A stretch of 64,000 bases of DNA from positions 43,035,650 through 43,099,649 of the forward strand of contig JAYGXS010000001.1 of the NCBI GenBank assembly GCA_036362985.1. Reading direction: 5' to 3'. The stretch comes from Ligula intestinalis. Taxonomy: Eukaryota; Platyhelminthes; Cestoda; Diphyllobothriidea; Diphyllobothriidae. The notes below the pieces were generated by a model that saw only the letters and a program-made list of their open reading frames with translations, had not been told where the DNA came from and ran no database searches. The first letter of the stretch is position 1. Each line of letters begins with the position of its first letter. This document shows, one piece after another, positions 58,188 to 64,000 of the stretch. The translations under genes and the position numbers were made by a program.

Positions 58188-58600
58188 TTAAGGGCCTATG
58201 CAAAAGGGTGCTCGTTGCAGCCGAAACAGTGGCAATTCGTTTAGCAAAGCCCACTCTGCTGTCAACAGGCACTGGTAGCAACAGTCTGCCTACTCACAAG
58301 ACTGAATACCAAGCCGCCCGAACACACGGCATCCAAAACCACGCACGCCCACCGTGAGAACATCCCTTCCCCCTCTTCCCTCTCCACCGGAACCAACGTC
58401 TTCAATAGGCTGGCGCCAGCATACGTGAGACGAGGGGACATCGCGATGACTGATTACCCCCCCCCCCGCTACCCCGAGAACCATTTAAACACTACATATA
58501 ACTGACCAATTTAGTGCCTGCAACTGTATCAGTCTGATGAAGCATTCCTGAAAACACGTGTTTGCCAAATCGAATTTTCAAGTTAAGCATGGGAATATTT
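58188..58600 (+). pseudogene. Penelope-like element 3-prime end with hammerhead-like core
   Basis: KGLCKRVLVAAETVAIRLAK matches KGLRQRMLATAKAVAIRLAN, the C-terminal end of the 30-kb copy. It is followed by a spacer with a poly-C run (58457-58469) and CTGATGA (58534-58540), nine bases, GAAAAC (58550-58555), then TGTTTGCCAAATCGAATTTT. The order of coding end, spacer and hammerhead-like motif is as in the 29.7-30.6 kb copy. Confidence 0.65.
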
Positions 58601-58880
58601 GCAGAACAACTCAACAAAGTGCCTGCTTCCCGTAAGGATTTCTCACTGAGATTGCGGACTTGACCGCTTGCGCACTTCACTGAGCGTACGCGAGATGATA
58701 AAGTGCAGGCAAAAGAAGAGCGAAATATCCATGGAAAGTAAGTGAATGCTTTAGTTTCATGCGGATTATTAGCAATAGTGTTACTTTTGATGGTTAATAT
58801 ACGGGAATGTTATGAAAAGTACTGTATAATTTAGGTCATGTGGTTTTGTTGGCAACACGTGGTGAATATATAATTTTCGC
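58601..58880. other. No gene recognised
   Basis: AT-rich spacer between the Penelope and Merlin fragments. Confidence 0.35.
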
Positions 58881-58885
58881 ACGTT

Positions 58886-58906
58886 CACGTAAGTAAGTAA
58901 GTAAGT
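58886..58906 (+). repeat. Short GTAA microsatellite
   Basis: Five near-perfect GTAA units (CGTAAGTAAGTAAGTAAGTC). Confidence 0.8.
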
Positions 58907-58910
58907 CATT

Positions 58911-59165
58911 ATGCTTACCTGTTGTTGGATCCTTAAAGTGCTTCGAGTGATTCACAATAGCGTGCTCATAGCCTTCACGTTTACGGTTTCCGTATGCCTT
59001 CCTTTCGCCCGTAACGACTTCACTACCCTTCTTAATCCATTTCATCAACGTCGGAGGAAGCGCATTCCAGTCGCGACCGTTGACGTGAGCAATCATTCGT
59101 TTGTCAGCTTCCATATCAAACATTCCCAGAATCCACAGCTGCCGTTTTACCCCTTTTGTTGTACT
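58911..59165 (-). pseudogene. Merlin (IS1016/IS1595-like) DNA transposase fragment
   Basis: The minus frame reads VKRQLWILGMFDMEADKRMI, VNGRDWNALPPTLMKWIKKG, SEVVTGERKAYGNRKREGYE and HAIVNHSKHFKDPTTG. The block after the second beta strand, with A-Y, the G-Y-x-H segment, VNHS-x-x-F-x-DP-x-TG, is diagnostic of Merlin and IS1595-family transposases (ISXO2-like domain). Where these have (S/T)D-x-W, this copy has TGER: the second catalytic aspartate is gone. At the conserved TG the sequence continues into GTAAGC and the usual GxHTNxIE block is missing, which may be a splice donor or simple decay. The upstream part with the first aspartate was not found. Confidence 0.7.
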
Positions 59166-59169
59166 TCCG

Positions 59170-59786
59170 TCAAGTGATCACCGAAACTTGGAACTGAACT
59201 GAATTGAACCCGCGCGGTTTGAATTTTTGAGCAAGACGAAGGCAAAGTTATTTCCACTTCTACATCGAAAGAAATTGTCTTCAGAGTAAAACTGAATAAA
59301 AAACACACACTGTGTTATACGATCCTCCGTCCTATTTCCTTCAATACCCTCGCTGTTCGACCAGGAATTTTTCTCCAAATCGACCATCTTGCTGGGATTA
59401 TTGGCTTGGTTTACACACTCTACCTGTCCAAATCAAATTCTTCAGGGTCACTGAGGAATATCTGCGGAGAGGCTGAGTCTAAAATTTACGTACTGCTATG
59501 CATTAATTTATATACTGCTTGTGTATAATTGTTGCATACTCACAGATCAGACTATCTCGTTTGTAGTTACGCGGTCAAACCGTTTTTCTTAGCGTAGAAA
59601 CTATCAATTTGACACTTTAACCCACAGCTTGGATATCAGATTAGAAGACAAGCACTATATAAGTATTGGCTAACCTATATTTTTGTTGTCTTTCCTGCTC
59701 TGGTAAACCCGAAATAGTTTCTACTAGTATAGACAATATAGATTTCGACATTGTAACCTTAGCCAGGATATTAGAGTAGGATACAA
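59170..59786. other. No gene recognised; upstream of the CR1-like element
   Basis: Possible 5-prime UTR of the second CR1-like element. Short frames only. Confidence 0.35.
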
Positions 59787-59849
59787 GTGCAACATAACTG
59801 TAGGCAATACCAAATTTTGTTGTTATCTGTGCTCGCAAAACTCAAAATC

Positions 59850-61485
59850 AACCCCATGGGGAACGCAGACATTCACGACCCGACGGTCGCGCGTGAGGAA
59901 AAAGTCGAGTCTAGAGGTGGCATCGATCCGCGCACGCTCGCCTCAGGGGGCGACCGTCTAGACACCTCATCCACCGCAACTGAGCTGTAAGGGCCACCGA
60001 CAGTTACGTGCACTAACACTGGTGACACAATATGCCCAGAGGGTTATAATCACTGCAAAGAGATGCGGCAAAAAGTAATAGGACTAGAATGTCTTACGAA
60101 CCTACTATCAGAAATACTTGCAGAACTGCTTAAACTCGACAATATAAGACTAATTGACGAAAAAAGTCGCAATCAACAGCTCTTATCAACATTAAGGGCG
60201 CTTACTAGCAGCCAACACCTAATAGGTCCAGACACGCCCAAATCGGAGGACAAGCATACACAAACGTGCTAGAGTGTACACTGTCAGGCAAGTTTGAGCC
60301 CCAGGACTGCTAAAGTTGCCAAAAGGCAGATGAAACGTCCACCCGCAGAATCGATCTCACCCTTATCCAGGGCTAAAATCAACAAAACCACACGAATAAA
60401 GATTCCAAAGGAGAAGAAGTTGCCCAGGGCCCAATATCTGCGCCGAGACAACTGCGTTCTGGTAGGAAGAAAGAACTGCACGCAAATGCGGCGAATGTTA
60501 AAAACCTTCCAGCCGGTAAAGTAGACACAAGGGCGTCAACACTTAGAGTGAAGGCCTCCAACGTTGGCCAAATTGCCGCAGCTGCGGAAAATTTGAATAA
60601 CTTCACAGTCGATAAAAACGATAAGAGTGTGCTAGCACCTAAAGTTAAGACTTCCACAACAAAAGACACGAGTGTGCCAACACTTGAAGTAAAGGCCCAA
60701 ACAGCTGACCAAGCAGACGCAGTTGAGGTAAATTTTAAAAACCTTCCTGCCAGCAAAGTAGATACAGGTGCGTCAATACTTCAAGTAAAGGCGCACACAA
60801 AAACAGGCAAGAGCGTGCCAAAACCCGGAGTGAAGGAACCCAAAACTGACAAAGTTGCCACAGTTTAGGCAGATTTGAACAAGCTCGCTGTCGACAAAAA
60901 GATACGAGTGTTAAGGCCCTCAAAATTTTAATGCCAGGCCCCGCAAAAGTGCATGGAACTCGCACCGAAGTCCATGGCCGGGAAGCAACAACATCGGCCA
61001 GCCCGAGCACGAGGCCCGCAGTAGAAAACGAGTCTGGTACTGCACCAATATACTCCGTTCTCAAACATAACCGTCAAGATAACAGCACAAGAGCTGTTAG
61101 TCAGAAGGTAAGCGACAATGCCGTAGGCGTAAAAAATGTCGCTAAGGGAGAATCCAACGTCATAATACAGGGATTGGCAGAATCAACCGCAACCACTCCC
61201 ATGGATCGGCATTCCGCAGACATCCAGCTCTTCGGTGCGCTTATGAACAAAATGCTGGGACCCAAAGTAACAATCGAGTACGTTAAGGCATTCCGCCTTG
61301 AAAAACGGTCAGAGGGCCCAACTGGATCGATGCGTTTCAGACCTCTGAAGGTGATCATGGCCAGCAGCCAAGAAGCAAAGCTCATCCTGTCTCAGCGTTT
61401 TAGAATAAAAGACTCTCATCCGGGAGTTTTTTTCAGCAGGATTTCTCAGTTGCAGAACGAGACAAACGTCGTTAACTCGTTATAG
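59850..61485 (+). pseudogene. CR1-like element, ORF1 (nucleic-acid chaperone type)
   Basis: Three successive frames with stops and shifts cover ORF1. The N-terminal part starts MGNADIHDPTVAREE and includes LECLTNLLSEILAELLKLD, a leucine-rich possible coiled coil. A middle part (60530-60890) is a degenerate tandem repeat of about 15 residues with the pattern SV-x-x-P-x-VK. The C-terminal part (60931-61485) has GESNVIIQGLAES, DIQLFGALMNKMLG, FRLEKRSEGP and RFRPLKVIMASSQEAKLIL, the RRM-like core typical of ORF1 proteins in CR1/Jockey elements. It ends at a TAG directly before ORF2. Confidence 0.75.
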
Positions 61486-61555
61486 AAATGAATGAGCGAC
61501 ACAGCAAAGGAGAACTAAACTTGGTTATTTACAACAACCAAGTGATACAACGTCC

Positions 61556-64000
61556 ATTGTTCTCACCTTGGACAGGTCCGTTCCGGATAACCACGCAATC
61601 GACCCAGTAGGAAGAGGGTTGAGCCCGAACGTAAAAACTACCCGAACAAGCCGACAAAGGAAACTAAAGCGCATGTACACCAATGCACAAAGCCTGCTGT
61701 CTAAATTAGACGAGCTTAAGATTACTATGTACCAAGTGGAACCAGATGTGGTTTGTATAACGGAAAAATGATTATCCACAAAGATAGACGATCGGGAAGT
61801 TGCTCTCCCGGTTTTCAGCTGTTCCGAAAAGATAGAGCCGGGCGTCAGGGTGGGGGTGTGCTCACCTATGTTAGACATGGCCTGCACGTGTCAAACAAAA
61901 CTGACCAGCTCGCGTCCGATAGAGAGGCCCTTTGGCTCACCGTCAGAACGCCTGGGTCTCAAGCCCTTGACATCTTGGTGGTTTATCGACCACCGTCGAA
62001 CGATCCAGAGTCAGACAATAGCCTGATTGAGGAAGTTAAAGCATTTACCGTGCGATCCAATGTCATGATTATAGGCGACTTTAATGCTCCGCATATCGAC
62101 TGGAACCTCAGTTCTGCGACAGGGTCAGAATAAAGTTTCGATCACCGACTTACGCACGGTACAAAAAGCCTTTCTATCACAACACGTCTTATCTCCGACC
62201 AGGCAGCGTGAAGGGCAACAGGCTAACTGCCTAGATCTTGCACTGTCAAAAGCGCCTGACAGTGAAGACGTCGTAAATTGTTTACCTCCTCTAGGCAAAA
62301 GCGACCACGTAGCACTACAGTGGGAGTACTCACTGTTCTCTGTACCTGATCGTAGCGTGCCCGTTAGACACAACATATGGCGCGGAAACTTTAACCAAAT
62401 GAAAACCAAAGTGCGCAGCGTAGACTGGAGGGAGGCATTCACCGGGTGTGTCCACGAGGATTGGACGGTGTTAAAGACTGTACTAAACGGGCTGATCACC
62501 AGTTTCTGCCCCATCTAAAAAATGAAAGCCACAAATAGGCCCCAGTGGCTAATAAACACGCTGAAGAGGGAGGTTAACCATAAAGAAAAGCTGTTTCGAA
62601 CGTATCGGAGAGAGAAGACCACCGAGTCGTACAAAAAATACAAAGCGCAGAGAAATTGGTTTAAGGGCCTTGTACTAAAAACCCACCAAAGTTTCGAGAG
62701 TGACCTAATAAACCATGCAGTAGGAAATCCGAAGGTCTTTTACAACTACATTAGGCAGTCTACCCGAAATAGAGACCCCATCCCGTTGTTAAAAACGGAA
62801 AACGTCGCCGAAATTTGCGAGAACAATGCAAAGGCCGAGCATCTATCCGGGTTCTTTCAGCCGGTTTTTACGAGAGAGGTCGAGCTAACCGTTACCAATT
62901 TTAGTACAGAGGAGATTCCGACCATTGACTCAGTTGTGCTTACAGAAGTTGCTGTCCTGCAAGAACTTCTTAAGCTCCAAGACACGAAGTCACCAGGACC
63001 GCACGGCATTCCTGCAAAGCTGTTGAACGAGCTTGCCGTGGAGTTGGCAGAACCCCTGCAGTTACTCTTTCGGGCCTCCCTAAACACAGGCCAACTGCCA
63101 TCCGACTGAAAGACAGCGTGGATCTCACCCATACACAAAAATGGGTGTCGGGCGTCCGCAAAAGACTACAGGCCAATAAGCCTTACTTCAATATGTAGCA
63201 AAATCATGGAGCGATTTATCAAACTAGATTTGATGAAATTCTTAGAGTGTCATCGACTTCTTTCTGATAAGCAGTACGGATTCCGTAGAGCACGGTCCTG
63301 CTTGACAAATCTGCTCTTCTGTCTAGAGCAATTGACCAGAGCACTCGATCAAGGAAACACGGTGCACGCAGTCTTCATAGATTTCAAAACACTGTGCCGC
63401 ATCAACGTCTCCTATAAAAGCTTAGACGTATAGGGGTAACAGGCAACCTTTTGCGATGGATCGAAAACTTTCTGACTGGCCGAACTCAAACCGCATGCAT
63501 TGGTGATCAGCGATCGGCGGAGGTTGCAGTTGATAGTGGGGTCCCCCAGGGTTCTGTTCTGGGTCCTATCCTTTTCTTTATATATATCGACGACTGCATA
63601 AGTGGATTCGACTGCAAAACCACAATGTTCGCCGACGATTTAAAACTCTGGAAGGGCATTCATAGCGAAGATGACGAAGCAAATCTGCAGGCAGATTTGC
63701 ACCGACTCGAGCAATGGTCAAACGAGTGGCTCCTGCCATTTAATGTCGCCAAATGCAACATAATGCATTTCAGTAGTACTAACAATTCGTATCGGAGGGT
63801 TTACAACCTAAATAACACGCCGCTGCCAGAAGTAGAGGCCCCGAAGGATCTGGGGGTGTTGTTCACTTCCTCACATGAGCCATCACTCCACAGCCTGAAG
63901 GCGGCCAAATCCGCAATTTCGAGCTTGTATCTAATCAAGCATGCCTTTGTTAAGTTTGATTAGTTGTCTTTGGCATGGTATTCGGCGCGTTTGTGCCACC
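61556..64000 (+). pseudogene. CR1-like element, ORF2 (endonuclease and reverse transcriptase), cut by window end
   Basis: The frame begins with the endonuclease (YTNAQSLLSKLDELKITMYQ, PDVVCITE), then FRKDRAGRQGGGVLTYVRHG, GDFNAPHIDW and SDHVALQWEYSL, then the reverse transcriptase with KSPGPHGIPAKLLNELA, DKQYGFRRARSCLTNLLF, GVPQGSVLGPILFFIYIDDC and MFADDLKLW. Unlike the copy at 32-35 kb it keeps GDFN and FADD. It is nevertheless broken by stops (TAA 62516-62518, TGA 63107-63109, TAG 63961-63963) and by frameshifts near 61771, 62133 and 63400. The same family and the opposite orientation as the 32-35 kb copy. Confidence 0.9.

Noticed and set aside
1..64000. CRISPR arrays, operons, prophage or bacterial islands
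   Set aside because: No regular spaced repeats, no ribosome-binding-site-led gene strings and clear spliced animal genes.

Overview
This window looks like nuclear DNA of a parasitic flatworm, most likely a tapeworm. That is an inference from four things: spliced animal genes with some very short introns, a dense load of Penelope-like elements, CR1-like and RTE-like non-LTR retrotransposons and a Merlin-type transposase, interspersed TTAGGG-related degenerate repeats, and no bacterial-style gene packing. Most open reading frames here are chance frames or transposon debris. There is one 10-base N gap (22111-22120).

Two host genes can be recovered by joining exons whose splice sites and phases agree; both are on the minus strand. 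The first (51302 down to 40021, eight exons, 334 codons) is a complete FANK1 homologue: a fibronectin type III domain followed by ankyrin repeats. The second (exons between 11939 and 4506, 316 codons recovered, both ends missing) is a TEX14-like pseudokinase whose catalytic HRD and DFG motifs are replaced. In mammals both families act in male germ cells; here they lie head to tail on one strand. Isolated exon-like pieces are at 23660-23791 (+), 38327-38434 (+) and 53237-53464 (-).

Layout: 1-4.5 kb, no convincing gene. 4.5-12 kb, pseudokinase exons and introns. 12-24.8 kb, mostly unassigned, with a broken Penelope-like element between inverted repeats (15.9-17.4 kb), another Penelope fragment at the N gap and several short repeats. 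24.8-31.8 kb, short repeats, a long Penelope GIY-YIG segment (30.0-30.6 kb) and an extra CR1-like 3-prime end. 32.1-35.6 kb, a CR1-like element on the minus strand. 36.9-37.1 kb, another Penelope scrap. 40.0-51.3 kb, the FANK1 gene, whose introns hold an RTE-like fragment, a pogo/Tigger-like element with TA target duplication, and several repeat copies. 54.9-58.6 kb, rearranged Ty3/gypsy pieces (integrase, polypurine tract and LTR, two gag copies, an antisense reverse transcriptase piece) and a Penelope tail. 58.9-59.2 kb, a decayed Merlin transposase. 59.8 kb to the end, a second CR1-like element on the plus strand with ORF1 and ORF2, running out of the window.

The most interesting features are the paired germline-type genes, the possible alternative 3-prime end of FANK1 where a splice donor overlaps the stop codon, and six hammerhead-ribozyme-like cores (CTGATGA...GAAA), five of them in or beside Penelope-related sequence. 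Family names come from motif recognition by eye; no database search was possible.
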